NCBI RefSeq assembly: GCF_022458985.1
Contig: NC_061781.1
Location: 14,039,501-14,103,500 of the forward strand
Direction: 5' to 3'
DNA: 64,000 nucleotides
Origin: Mugil cephalus
Lineage: Eukaryota; Chordata; Actinopteri; Mugiliformes; Mugilidae
Shown: piece after piece, positions 14,923-27,300 of the stretch
Layout: the number at the start of each line of letters is the position of its first letter
How positions within the stretch are numbered: position 1 is the first letter of the stretch
Notes under the pieces: model-generated
Database searches by the model: none
The model's input: the letters and a program-made list of their open reading frames with translations, nothing else
What the model was told of the DNA's origin: nothing
Position numbers and translations under genes: made by a program

Positions 14923-16003
14923 GGACCTTACGGCCCAACCTCCAAACTGAGTGAGAAAGAGAAACGGCTCCTATTTAAAGACTCCTGTTGGTGATTTGAT
15001 GACGCCATGATGACGCCATCAATAACAATAACAAACGGGGCGTGGCTACCAGCCATAAGGACAAATGTGGCTAATGACCACGCCCCTTATGATACCTGCC
15101 CATAATGGGAGTGGACATTAGCCACATTTGTTGGCAAAAAAATGACAGTCCAGCGTGGAGATTAGTAGCATTAGTTTGAATAATAGGCGTTCAGCGTCTA
15201 AATTGTAAAATTAATTAAAAACGTGAAGAGCTGTTTTGCGATTGATTGTACCAACAGATTTGAAAAGCAGTCAGAGATATAGTTTTACAGATATCTCCGT
15301 CTCCAAAAGAAAAAAAAGTAAATGGATCGCTGCATTACGAAGAAACAAGTGGAATCCAGGCACAGACACCTGGTGTTGTGGTTCACATCTAATATCAGGT
15401 ATTGTTTTATTGTTGGAACTGAAACAGTAACTGTCGGCAACTACGGCTAAACAACAACATCCACAAACTGTCAGTCCTCCAGAACATAGCTTAAGAAATA
15501 ACTTAAGGTGTGATTTAATCAAAAAATACAGCATAGATTAATAATAAACTGAACATTTGTGATCCATTTAACGTCCGGTCAGACGCTACAGTATTGTATG
15601 ACTAACGTTACTTGTCAGTAAAGCTCTTAGCGTTAGCATCTTTTATTTAGCTATATTTATCATAACTGAAATGACCAAAAACTAACTTAAACTACCTGAA
15701 ACTGAGGCTAATCCACTTTTCCAAGTCCATACTAGTTTGTATGAATCACTGTGGAGTCCAGTTGCCCTTAATTTGATTTGATAATCCACATTGTCTCCGG
15801 TCTCGCTGTATTTACTATACGTTTCTCCACTCAGGGGGGCGTGGCCCCGGGCGGCAGTGTCCGCAAGGGGCGTGGTCATTAGCCACATTTGTCCTTATGG
15901 CTGGTAGCCACGCCCCATTTGTTCTTGTTATTGTAATTCAGGAGTGTTTAAATAGGGGCCGTTTCTCCTTCTCACTAAGTTTGGAGGTTGGGCTGTAAGG
16001 TCC
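14923..16003. mobile_element. Non-autonomous DNA transposon-like element with long TIRs, copy 2
   Basis: Same element in tandem unit 2, with the same termini and internal THAP-like exon. It was copied with the whole unit rather than inserted on its own, because the flanks are also shared. Confidence 0.7.
15223..15398 (+). pseudogene. Decayed THAP zinc-finger exon, copy 2
   Basis: Same exon in unit 2. The second half is open (KRKKSKWIAALRRNKWNPG), while the first half (CFAIDC) is in another frame and meets an in-frame stop. The C-x2-H end and donor-like site are kept. Confidence 0.58.
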
Positions 16004-17289
16004 AACCTCCTCCGCTGACTCTGGTCTGTCCAACCCAACAGCCAGATGATCAGCCCACTGCAGCTGCAGGTGGAGGTCTCAGTCTGCTCAAAACACCAAG
16101 CTCATGCTTACGGTGTAGCTCCCAGCCAATCCAGTGGAAGGGCATTAGTGGCCCTTATAGTATTTTTATACTATAATAGGCACATTCTCTCTGTGCCTGT
16201 CTGGGTTTTCGAGGCCCCACTCAGTCATGACCTCCATAATGTCATGTGCTGCCTAGGGTCTCTTCAGACCTTGACCATACTTAGGTATCGTCAGGCTTCT
16301 TCATGACTGAAGAAATCAAATGTTAACTTGGTGTTTTGATACAGCACTGTACAGGTTATGCGAGAACAGTCAATATTAACATCAAACATAACATTATATG
16401 CAAAAGGAATCACTTTTACTCACTAGACAAAGCTTTCTCATCAGTAAATTCAGTCGGTAGTTCTCAGGATGACTGTCCAGTATAATGAATAGGAGGGGCT
16501 AATAAACTGACACCTGAAGTGTCATATCCAGGTTCAGAGCTCGTCGTAGAAATGAAGAGTTAAATGTGTTGCACTGACTCCATGAATTATGGATAACACT
16601 TTATCATATCGCATAATTTTTATCATTTGGGAAATTACTTACAACACAGTGCCCATAATTTTTTTTTTTTAAATCACGATATTGGAGTAATATTTTTAAC
16701 ACAGCACCATACATACAACAGGTAAAACAGCAGAAATACAGAGAAGGGTGATTTATTTTATTAGAAGAAAAACTATTAAATTAACTTTACCTGAATACAT
16801 ACCTTTCTGCCTGAGTCCATCTATGGATGTTCATTAAAATGTACCAGTGTGTTCTGACTTAATCTGAATTACAATAAAGAAACCATTCTGTAAAAACATA
16901 CACATAGAGGAATTACATGTTTCTGTAGTACAACAGCTGTTCATGCTCCCAGATGTTAGAAGAGGACACTGTTCACTATTCACTATCATTACAGAATCAA
17001 CACACTTTAGGAGCTTCATATACTGAATGACAAGAGACAATAAGAACTGCATATGAAGAAATGACACAAATTAAAACAGACACAAGTGTTTCAGGCAAAT
17101 GAATTTCAAAAGCATCTGTAGGTTCTCTGGGGTCTCCAGTGGACCTCAAAAAAATGATGATTGAGACTCGACTTTTTTTGATGACCAGTTGTTTATTAGA
17201 AGACACAACTCTGTTATTTTAGTGGAGGAGAAGAAGAAGAAGAAAAAAGAAAAAAAAAGAAAAAAAAGAGATAAAAAGAGATGGAACGT

Positions 17290-18369
17290 GGACCTTACGG
17301 CCCAACCTCCAAACTGAGTGAGAAAGAGAAACGGCTCCTATTTAAAGACTCCTGTTGGTGATTTGATGACGCCATGATGACGCCATCAATAACAATAACA
17401 AACGGGGCGTGGCTACCAGCCATAAGGACAAATGTGGCTAATGACCACGCCCCTTATGATACCTGCCCATAATGGGAGTGGACATTAGCCACATTTGTTG
17501 GCAAAAAAATGACAGTCCAGCGTGGAGATTAGTAGCATTAGTTTGAATAATAGGCGTTCAGCGTCTAAATTGTAAAATTAATTAAAAACGTGAAGAGCTG
17601 TTTTGCGATTGATTGTACCAACAGATTTGAAAAGCAGTCAGAGATATAGTTTTACAGATATCTCCGTCTCCAAAAGAAAAAAAAGTAAATGGATCGCTGC
17701 ATTACGAAGAAACAAGTGGAATCCAGGCACAGACACCTGGTGTTGTGGTTCACATCTAATATCAGGTATTGTTTTATTGTTGGAACTGAAACAGTAACTG
17801 TCGGCAACTACGGCTAAACAACAACATCCACAAACTGTCAGTCCTCCAGAACATAGCTTAAGAATAACTTAAGGTGTGATTTAATCAAAAAATACAGCAT
17901 TGATTAATAATAAACTGAACATTTGTGATCCATTTAACGTCCGGTCAGACGCTACAGTATTGTATGACTAACGTTACTTGTCAGTAAAGCTCTTAGCGTT
18001 AGCATCTTTTATTTAGCTATATTTATCATAACTGAAATGACCAAAAACTAACTTAAACTACCTGAAACTGAGGCTAATCCACTTTTCCAAGTCCATACTA
18101 GTTTGTATGAATCACTGTGGAGTCCAGTTGCCCTTAATTTGATTTGATAATCCACATTGTCTCCGGTCTCGCTGTATTTACTATACGTTTCTCCACTCAG
18201 GGGGGCGTGGCCCCGGGCGGCAGTGTCCGCAAGGGGCGTGGTCATTAGCCATATATGGCCTTATGGCTAGTAGACACGCCCCATTTGTTTCTTGTTATTG
18301 TAATTCAGGAGTGTTTAAATAGGGGCCGTTTCTCCTTCTCACTAAGTTTGGAGGTTGGGCTGTAGGTCC
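17290..18369. mobile_element. Non-autonomous DNA transposon-like element with long TIRs, copy 3
   Basis: Same element in tandem unit 3. The right terminus has lost one or two bases (TGTAGGTCC rather than TGTAAGGTCC), and the right arm has extra changes around 18248-18275. Confidence 0.68.
17590..17765 (+). pseudogene. Decayed THAP zinc-finger exon, copy 3
   Basis: Same exon in unit 3, sharing the state of copy 2, which supports copies 2 and 3 being the most recent duplicates. Confidence 0.58.
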
Positions 18370-18940
18370 AACCTCCTCCGCTGACTCTGGTCTGTCCAAC
18401 CCAACAGCCAGATGATCAGCCCACTGCAGCTGCAGGTGGAGGTCTCAGCCTCCTCAGACCAAGCTCATGCTTACGGTGTAGCCCCCAGCCAATCCAGTGG
18501 AAGGCCATTAGTGGCCCTTATAGTATTTTTATACTATAATAGGCACATTCTCTCTGTGCCTGTCCGGGTTTTCGTGGCCCCACTCAGTCATGACCTCCAT
18601 AATGTCTGCCTAGGGTCTCTTCAGACCTTGACCATACTTAGGTATCGTCAGGCTTCTCCATGACTGAAGAAATCAAATGCTAGCTTGGTGTTTTGATACA
18701 GCACTGTACAGGTTATGCGAGAACAGTCAATATTAACATCAAACATAACATTATATGCAAAGGGAATCACTTTTACTCACTAGACAAAGCTTTCTCATCA
18801 GTAAAATCAGTCGGTAGTTCTCAGGATGACTGTCCAGTATAATAAATAGGAGGGGCTAATAAACTGTCACCTGAGGTGTCATATCCAGGTTCAGAGCTCG
18901 TCGTAGAAATGAAGAGTTAAATGTGTTGCACTGACTCCAT

Positions 18941-20949
18941 TTTGACACTCTATTTTAAGACCAACTATTTGTCCTCAGAGAGTTATATATAACACATTTA
19001 ACCGCTACAAAGAGTATAATAAACTGTACTCTTACTAAAATCCAAATTTTATTTCTAGGAATAGAAACAACTCAAACAACTATGTCAGTAAATTCTACTT
19101 GTACTTAACAAATATAGGATAACATATTACAACTAAACAAACATATTTATACCAAGTACATACATTTTCTGATTTGAAAAGGGGACATGGGATATTAAGA
19201 TTCTTTCTAAAGAAACCAGTTGCAGGCAAACATTGCTGAAGTGACAATCTGCAAAGGTCCTATGAAACCTATTCACAATGTGTGATAAATGCAGTACTCC
19301 TAAAAGAAACTGTTCGTCTCAATCATTTTAACCCAACACACTCGCTTCACCAGTAATTGTATTGTGCATTAGAATAAATGTTTTAAAAAAAAAGTCATTC
19401 CTGATTCTTGAACCTACACAGTTAAACTAAATCTTACTTGGCATAAAAGACTATTAAAAACAACCAGAATGTAGTTGCCACGTAGACATAGTAGAGTAAA
19501 ACCATACTTTTCCATTCTTTTCAGTGAGTTGACATATGCATTGTTTAGATATTGATCTTTTTCTTTAGTTTCACCTATCTGCTGATCTTTTCCACACATC
19601 ATTTTATATGGTCTGCAAAACTGTCATTGTTTGTTGCAGTTAGTGTTTTCACTGTAAAATAATACATAAAAGTATTCAGTCAGCGATGAACACACACAGA
19701 AAACAAGGGAACTTTGCAATCATGTACGCCTTTGCATTTTAGAGGCACGCTGTGAATGGTTGTCACTCGTCAGAGAGTAAAGACGTACCGTGATTATTCT
19801 TTTCTGCAAACCATCATTCAATGCAACATTCCTTTGTGTCAAAACGTCTCCTCTAATTACTTCTTGCCCGGAGCGTCACAATACAAAGCCTCTTCACCTC
19901 AAGCACAGCATGCGAGAGGCTCCATGGATCCTCAGCTAGTCTGCACAGGACCAGCCTCATCTCCATACCGCACCAGGAGGAGGACGATAAAAGGTCACAT
20001 CTGGTAGCAAATGGTCAAATGGTCATCTTTCAGGGTTTGGAAGGTGAAGTACCGCCGGCAGCTTTCAGTGATTAATTTTCTGAAACATATATTGCATGTC
20101 ACTCGCCTTGTAGTTTCAGACGTCCTTTAAGGAAAAAAAACAATGAAAAGAAACAAATCACAACCTCAACCAAAGAAACTGAAGGGTCATTTGCAGAGCA
20201 TGTACTCATGGAGCGAGGTTACTATGAGCCCATGACTGCTCGTACTAAGTGCTCATAATGTGCAGACGCGTCCAAATTATCTGGCTACATTTGGCACTTC
20301 ATCCTCAAGTGTGGTCACTCTTTTCTACCACTCTAACACGTGTCTTCACATGTTTGACTTATATATTATTGTCTCCCTCCTTCCACCTCTCTAGTAGCCA
20401 TTGCTTGGTTTTTAAGGATTAATGCAAGAGGTGTTTGGACCTTTCAACCATTTTCCTCAGGCAGGACTGTTACGGTCATTACAAAGTCCGGGGCGGAGAC
20501 CAGAGGTGACCAGACCTTTGCCATTAACCCCCTACCTGTGGAATTTATGCCAGTATTTTATTTGTATCATCTCTTAAAGCTTTAATGGTTTTATTACTTA
20601 ACGTTTCTCAAAGCATCAAAATTACAGAAATCACCGTAAAGAGTTTTATGAGTTAATGTAGTGTAGTTATTTACTAGAAATGTGAATTTAAAAAGAATGT
20701 ACAAGAATCTGTCAGGTGCTAATCAATTTGTCTCCTTAACTAAAACAAGACACACTGTGACAAATACACTAACGTCCAATTATAATACATGATAACTATA
20801 ATCCTGTGGTATTTAAAAATGTATTACAACTGCAGTTGATGAAACAGGGAGTTGTTTCACTCCTGCAAACATCCTAACCTTCCCCTGCCCTGGGGCAAGA
20901 GCAGGAGTGTTGGCACGGCTCCATTGGATCTGGTCCTCTGCTGCCTCCT
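18941..20949. other. Intergenic stretch, no recognised gene
   Basis: About 2 kb between the tandem array and the collagen promoter. I see short spurious frames only. A 62-codon minus-strand frame at 19414-19602 and a plus-strand frame at 19756-20007 match nothing I know. A 23-codon strongly hydrophobic minus-strand frame at 19434-19505 is noted in the findings. Confidence 0.5.
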
Positions 20950-20955
20950 TATAAA
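20950..20955 (+). promoter_or_regulatory. TATA box of the collagen XXVIII gene
   Basis: TATAAA in CCTTATAAAGGAGG lies upstream of a likely non-coding first exon that ends at the donor at 21146/21147 (ATT|GTGAGT). The next exon begins at 21311 after TTTCTGTTAG and carries the start codon at 21321. TATA-type promoters suit a tissue-restricted extracellular matrix gene. Confidence 0.6.
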
Positions 20956-21320
20956 GGAGGAGTAAGTGTCTCAGGGTCTCTCACTCTCTCTTTCCAGAAT
21001 AACCGATAAGGCTGCTGCTGCTGCTGCTTCTGCTTCTGCACAATCGATGACCTGACCGGAGCCCGCTGCACATCCCGGTCCTCTGCTGGCCCTGCCGCTT
21101 TGGTTTAAGCACTGAACATTGGACACTGAAATAAGGAGGCTGGATTGTGAGTCAATGCTAAATTATTTTAACTTAACAAATTAATGCATCAGTTTGATCT
21201 TCTTGTAAACCACAGAAGAAGAGTCGTCTACTGGTTGAACTACTTGTGCGCAATGTAACATTGATTGCATTATCGTTTTTTTGTTTTGTTTTGGGGATTT
21301 TTTCTGTTAGAAAGGGAAGG

Positions 21321-24300
21321 ATGTTCCCCTCCTTCACAAAGGTGCTGCTGGTCACAGCGCTGTCCGGCATCTGGGCCCAAGACCTATATGAAGATCGGAG
21401 AACTAACAAGAAAATCAGGGTCAAACCTCTGGCTGCAAATATCCATGACGGACAAGGTAAGAAAGTTGCTGAAATGAATACTTGAAAACAAAATTACTTT
21501 AATTCAAACTAAAGTTTTGCTTCTGTCCATATTTCTTTAATTTAGCTTTTTTCGTTGTGAATCCTATCCTGATTGTACTGCTCCTCTGTTCTATACCTCT
21601 TCATTGTGAAGTTTAAGATTAGTTAGACATAAATGTGAGGATTGCTCATTATGTTGAATGAAAAAACAGTCGTTCAATCAGCGACCTAAAATGTGTACTG
21701 ACTGTAAAGAGTCTTGCTTGCAGCCATCCTTGATGAGGACTGCAACTTGGAGCTCTCCTTCTTGTTGGACAGCTCTGAGAGTGCAAAAGACAACCATGAG
21801 CAGGAAAAGCAGTTTGCTATAGACGTGGTGGAGAGACTTCAAGGCTTACGGCTGCAGACCGGCCGCAGTTTGAGTTTGAGGGTGGCTCTGCTGCAGTACA
21901 GCAGTCACGTTATCACTGAGCAAACCTTCAGAGACTGGAGGGGAATAGAGAACTTCAAGACCCGGATATCTCCCATAATCTACATCGGGCACGGGACCTA
22001 CACCACCTACGCCATCACCAACATGACCAAGCTCTACCTGGAGGAATCCAGCCTTGGCAGCATTAAAGTAGCCGTGCTCCTCACTGATGGCATATCCCAT
22101 CCGAGGAACCCCGACATTTTCTCCGCCACTGCTGACGCCAAGAACCAGGGCATCAAGTTCTTCACTTTGGGCATCACCCGGGCGGCCAATGAGCCAGCCA
22201 ATGTTGCTCAGCTCCGTCTGCTCGCCAGCTCCCCGGCCTCCCACTTCCTCCATAACTTACAGGATGAAGACATAGTGGGAAAAATCGTCACTCACATTGT
22301 GAGTATAATGCTTTCTTTTTCGTCTTTTTTAGCAGACGGTACTGACGAGAAAAGAGGGTCACCTGTATGTGTTGACACAAGGGCATGTTTGCTCAAGTAT
22401 TTGTGTAGATATGGAATGCAAGAATGTCCGTTAAATAGTTTAAGGTTTAAGCCGCTGCTTTTGAAAGTAGTCTGGAGTGAAGACCTTAGTGTTTCCTAGC
22501 GTAAAGATCTGGGGATTTGCTGTCAGGACGTAACCAAGCACACAACTTAAAAAACTCACTCTTAATGTTTTTGTTTCACAAATTATTGTGGCGCAACGAA
22601 GTGCGACAACACATCTAAATTTCTTCAGTGAATTAGCAAACCTGATAAAGATGGAATTTACTGGTACAATTGTGATTTTTACAGATATTTATCAATTTTT
22701 GTTTTTTTTGCAGACTGATCTAGCAGATGAAGGAGTAAGTACTACTACAATTATTAACTTTTACACAGACACTTGACATTTGAGAACATAGACAAATGTA
22801 CTCTCTTTGACTGTATACAACTGCATTTTAACAGACACATCTTTGTCTTTTTGAAGTGCCCTCTGGCTCAGAGATGTGCTTGTGAGAAAGGAGAGCGGGG
22901 ACCCAGTGGGCCTGCGGTGAGTATTCAGCTTCAAACATTTCAAAACACCACAGACCATCTTCCTTTGAAGTGTCACAGTCGTCTCTAACAAGGAAGGATT
23001 TTGATATTTGGTTAGGAGAAATTTACATGATCCTGAAGTTTTAGGAATGGTAATTGTTCTGTCTTTTGTTCAGACAGGATGATTGCTTACTTTAACTGCA
23101 TAGCTTACAGGCATTTTCACGAGCAGCGAGTAAGTGGATAGGTGGTCCTGGCCCACATTTTAAAGGCAAATCCATGGCAACAGAAAAAAGGACAGGAGAG
23201 AAATATATGTGTTGCAACTCGGTGTGTACTCTCTCTGCAAGTTATGTTGCATTTCTCATGCAACATAAATGTCCCCCATGGAAACCAGAGACACCACATT
23301 TAGACCTCCACTCCCCATAAAACTGGACCTTTGCTCATCATAAATCTTACATGCAACCCCAACTGTTGTGATCAGTGAGGCAGAGATAGAGGATTTGCTA
23401 CGTGTGACACCAGATATTACAAATAATCCCTACATAATCTTGAACAAGATAATCCCAACTACCCAAGACGCCATCTCACATATTTTAACTCGTATGTAAC
23501 CTTCTATTCAGTGCCCTCTGCTCCTCAGATAACAGACCACTCAGGTAAGGTCAAGCTTTCTGGTCAACTGACAGACAGCTGTGTGACCAGGTGCTTTCTC
23601 CTCAGAGAGATTCTTCAAATTCTTACACTCAGACTAGGAGGCCCTCATAATTGCTCTCATTAGTTTAATGGCCACAGACTTGTGATTTCTGATGGTTAGC
23701 AACTGACGCACACTGTCCAGGTGTAACTCAAGACGACGTCGCCTGACCATGTGGACAAGATGCCTCATGTCTCATCCTTTCAGCTGTCATACAACCCTGT
23801 CAGGCATCAGGTCACTGATGCTTTCCCTGCTTTCAGTTTTATGAGTCAAAGTATTTTTGTTAAAGACATTGTAATGCACAAGAGGGCACGTTGTCAAATA
23901 ATATAAATGATCAATTACAATATTAATTCGTTTTCCAGGGGAAGAAAGGCCGTTCTGGTGATGATGGAGCCCCAGGGCTTAAAGGCCAAAAGGTGCGTGC
24001 CTTTTGATGGACACTATGAATTCCTTAGCTCGCGGGCTCTCACTGTTGTAATTTAATGCTTCCTGGGTATGTCACACCTGAATTCTTGGTTTATGTCTTA
24101 CAAAAAGTCCTTGGGCCTCCTTGAACGTACTCATGCATCTGTAAACCCTACACTGTTAACTTTAAATGTGACTGATTGGAAGCTTGAAGTATAGGTTTTT
24201 AGTTGTTGGTCTCTTACTTACACTGAACAGCCTCTTTTATCACTGCTTTTTTTTTTTTTTTTTTTTTTCAACTTTCCACTTATTTCCCGTGGAGTACCAC

Positions 24301-27300
24301 AAGGTTCAGTTATAGGTCCCATATTATTTTCTTAATGTTCCCATTGCAAATCTTTAGGACTCCGGTTTAAACAAAAAATCAACACTGGCAATATGTAGAA
24401 GACTGTTGGTGTTGAGAACTACAAATATATATGTACACATACAACAATAAACTAAATCTGTATACATTTTAAAACCGTATGTAAAAGTCAATCAAAATGG
24501 TTTGAGCATTTAAAAATCTGGGATGAGATGAGATGAGATGATACTGATACTGACATATTACCTTCACTGGCAGTCAAACAAGTATAGAGTGTGGTATTTT
24601 GTTTGACATTTGACCTCACTCAATCCTCCTCCTGGCCATTAAGATCGGTTTACTAATCATTCAGTCCCATTTGTTTGGGATATCTTAGGGATTTCTTTGT
24701 CTTATTTTGCCTTTATTCCAAACCTGTTTTATAATTCTATAAAATAAGAATAGAATTTCTAAATTCTACGTTAAGGTGTTTTATTATAGGAGCTTTGATA
24801 ACTTGTATTAATTTATGTAACAATCTTATCAGGGTGAAGCAGGATTAACTGGAGTTTCTGGGCGTGAAGGTGCAGAGGTAAATGTCATTATTAATGCTCA
24901 GATTTAAGAAAATCTTTACTATTGTCTCTGTGTATGTTCTCACACCTTTCAATATTTTATTATTTATAGGGGAAACCAGGTTACAAAGGAGAGAAGGTAT
25001 GCAGTTAGGTTCATGACAATGATGACATTTTATTATAGTGGTGTCAATTCAAACCCATACAATGCTGTGTGATTTCTGCACAGGGTGAGAGGGGGGAGTG
25101 TGGCACTCCAGGAATCAAAGGAGACAGGGTAATGCAGCTACACATGCTGAATATCATGTTTTAAACTGTATTATTCTCTCACAGTATTTGATTTTATTGC
25201 CCCTCTCTTCAATCTGTGATATATTTCAGGGTGTTGAGGGCCCACTTGGAGCAAGAGGAGTAAGAGGGCTACAGGTTAGTCACAACCCATGTGTTTGGAA
25301 AGCTTGTCACTTTATAGTGTTTGGACAAGCAGACAAGAGAGAAATAAGATGTTTTAACCTGTGATCAGTGCATAATGTTTTCTGTGAATTCTCAAACTAA
25401 AAATAAGAATTAGTATGTCCTCCTGTTCACATAGCTCTACACACATGCATACACTCATCTTGATGTTTCTGGATGTTTCTTTATTAATGGCTTTATGTTG
25501 TTCCTGCCCAGGGTTTACCAGGACCACATGGAGACATTGGACCAGAGGGCCCTCAGGGAAAGCAGGTCAGCCCCTTTTCACAACTTTTACTTACCCCCAT
25601 TGTGCACACCTGCTGTGACCTTTACATTTCCTTTTATGATTAGTTTAAACAAGTGGTTGTGGCTTTACCACCTCAGCATTAACCCTACAGCACTGAGGTC
25701 TGTTTGTCTGGTAATAGACCCCTGTGTGAAGATTTGAAAATTCGCCAAAGTTTCCCTCCATCATTACTGTTATTCGCAAACATGCGGGTGAACCATAAGC
25801 AAAAATTCATTCATCACAGGTCTTGCTAATGGGTTGTATCCTGTTTCTAAACACAGGATAGGAAATGCCTAAAGCATTGTCAGCTTCTCTGACAAGGCCT
25901 GATGTTAATAACATACATGGAAAGTCTGTGTATGCTCAGTGTCTCGCCATGTGAAGACCTGTAGGCAACATTCGCAAAGGTTGACAGGACTCTTGGTGGT
26001 CCCTGTGTAGTAAAATTTGTGTTTGCTTCCTAAAAGGGAGGTCTTGACAATTCTTTGTATGTATTTCATTCATACAATAGTGTTCTTAATCAATCAGTCA
26101 AACTTTATTCATATCACATGTCTCAAACAAACCAATTTAAAGAAATATTACACAAAGAGAGAGGATTAAAATAGAACTGTAAAGTCTAAAAAATTAAACA
26201 ATAATGCTCTGCAGTAGAATACATCAGCAGAACTGATAATGATGATAAGAAATATAATCCATGCATGCTTTAAAACTCCTTAAAAGCCAAATAGAATACA
26301 TGCTTTTGACATTTACACAAATATTTAAAAATATGAACATTTGCAATATTTCCTACATCCTTACTTCTTAACAGACACATGTACAAACCTACATCTAAAT
26401 CATCTCATAAAAACTTAAATATATCTGCTGTCCCGCTGTACTAATAAATTAATAATTAATAAATGGTGACCTATATATTTTAATATCAATCAGTGGGGGC
26501 ATAATGCAGCGACTTATACATCTTGCCTTGGGACCCATGGAACGCCAATGCATCCACTACCATATCTACGGTGCACACAGCAGCTGGATAATTTACTGCA
26601 TGATTATTAGTTTCAGTGGAGCATCTTCCATGGAATCATGTTTGCATGTGTGCACGCAGTTAAATTTACTATGATGTTTTGTCTTTTTCGGGAAGAGCCT
26701 TAAAACAATGGAAAAGAGCCATTAAAGATTTAAATTAAAAAGTGTAAAAACTCGCTTGTGTATGTTGGTTCATGGCTTAAGGTGCGGTGTACCCTTGTGT
26801 TAAGTGGGTTATTGTGTTTGTGTTCACAGGGTGAGCGAGGCCCACCGGGCCCTCCAGGAATTCAGGGGGAAACTGGTATTGGACTTCCTGGACCAAAAGT
26901 AGGTCATGCTACGGACTGATCTCTTAATATCTTTGTAATTATTTGTGGTTGATCAGACAGCGCCTTCTTATCTTTGAGTTTCTATTATTGAACTAAAGTC
27001 ACTTTAATCTGCAGGGTGACGTTGGTTTCCAAGGCCGAACAGGTCATCCTGGTCCTCCTGGAGTGGGTGAACCCGGTCTTCCTGTGAGTTAAGAAGCATC
27101 AAGTGTTTGTGTCTGTGATGTCCATATCAAAGTAGCAGGTGCTTTGCTGGTAAAGGTTGTATATGTACTTGGATTTAGGACTAACTGGGAGATATATTGT
27201 ACACATTGGCTTTGTTCACAGGGACCTCAAGGACCACAAGGAGTTCAAGGGGAAAAAGGGCCAACTGGCGAAGGGCTTCCCGGACCAAAGGTATCATTTC

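Larger units (their letters stand above)
14222..16588. repeat. Tandem unit, copy 2
   Basis: Second copy, 2367 bp. It shares with copy 3 several differences from copy 1, for example GAGCTCGTCGTAG near its right end and the same change in the A-run of the THAP-like exon. Copies 2 and 3 are therefore the younger pair. It includes the same purine-rich tract at about 14862-14912. Confidence 0.88.
11855..18940. repeat. Tandem triplication of a ~2.37 kb unit
   Basis: Three direct, end-to-end copies starting at 11855, 14222 and 16589, so both starts are exactly 2367 bp apart. Each begins ATGGATAACACTTTAT. The first two end CTGACTCCATGAAT and run straight into the next copy; the third ends CTGACTCCAT and then diverges. 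The copies align along their whole length with scattered substitutions and small indels. The array sits between the atp5f1b promoter and the collagen gene. Each unit comprises a ~700 bp left part, a ~1.08 kb inverted-repeat element and a ~580 bp right part. The triplication therefore happened after the element inserted. Confidence 0.93.
16589..18940. repeat. Tandem unit, copy 3
   Basis: Third copy, 2352 bp, slightly shortened by small deletions in its right part (for example near 18456 and 18606). It ends at CTGACTCCAT, after which the sequence is unique. It is closest to copy 2. Confidence 0.88.

Noticed and set aside
13619-18663. Recurring 60-87-codon frames at the same place in each tandem unit (e.g. 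beginning MISPL.LQVEVS)
   Set aside because: They recur because the DNA is repeated. Frames differ by indels between copies and show no domain, so I do not call them genes.
11855-18940. Reading the array as a CRISPR-like or satellite structure
   Set aside because: The unit is 2.37 kb, with no spacer pattern, in a vertebrate nuclear context.
19414-19602. A 62-codon minus-strand frame that looked like an isolated exon
   Set aside because: No splice context with a partner exon and no family resemblance; AT-rich intergenic DNA.
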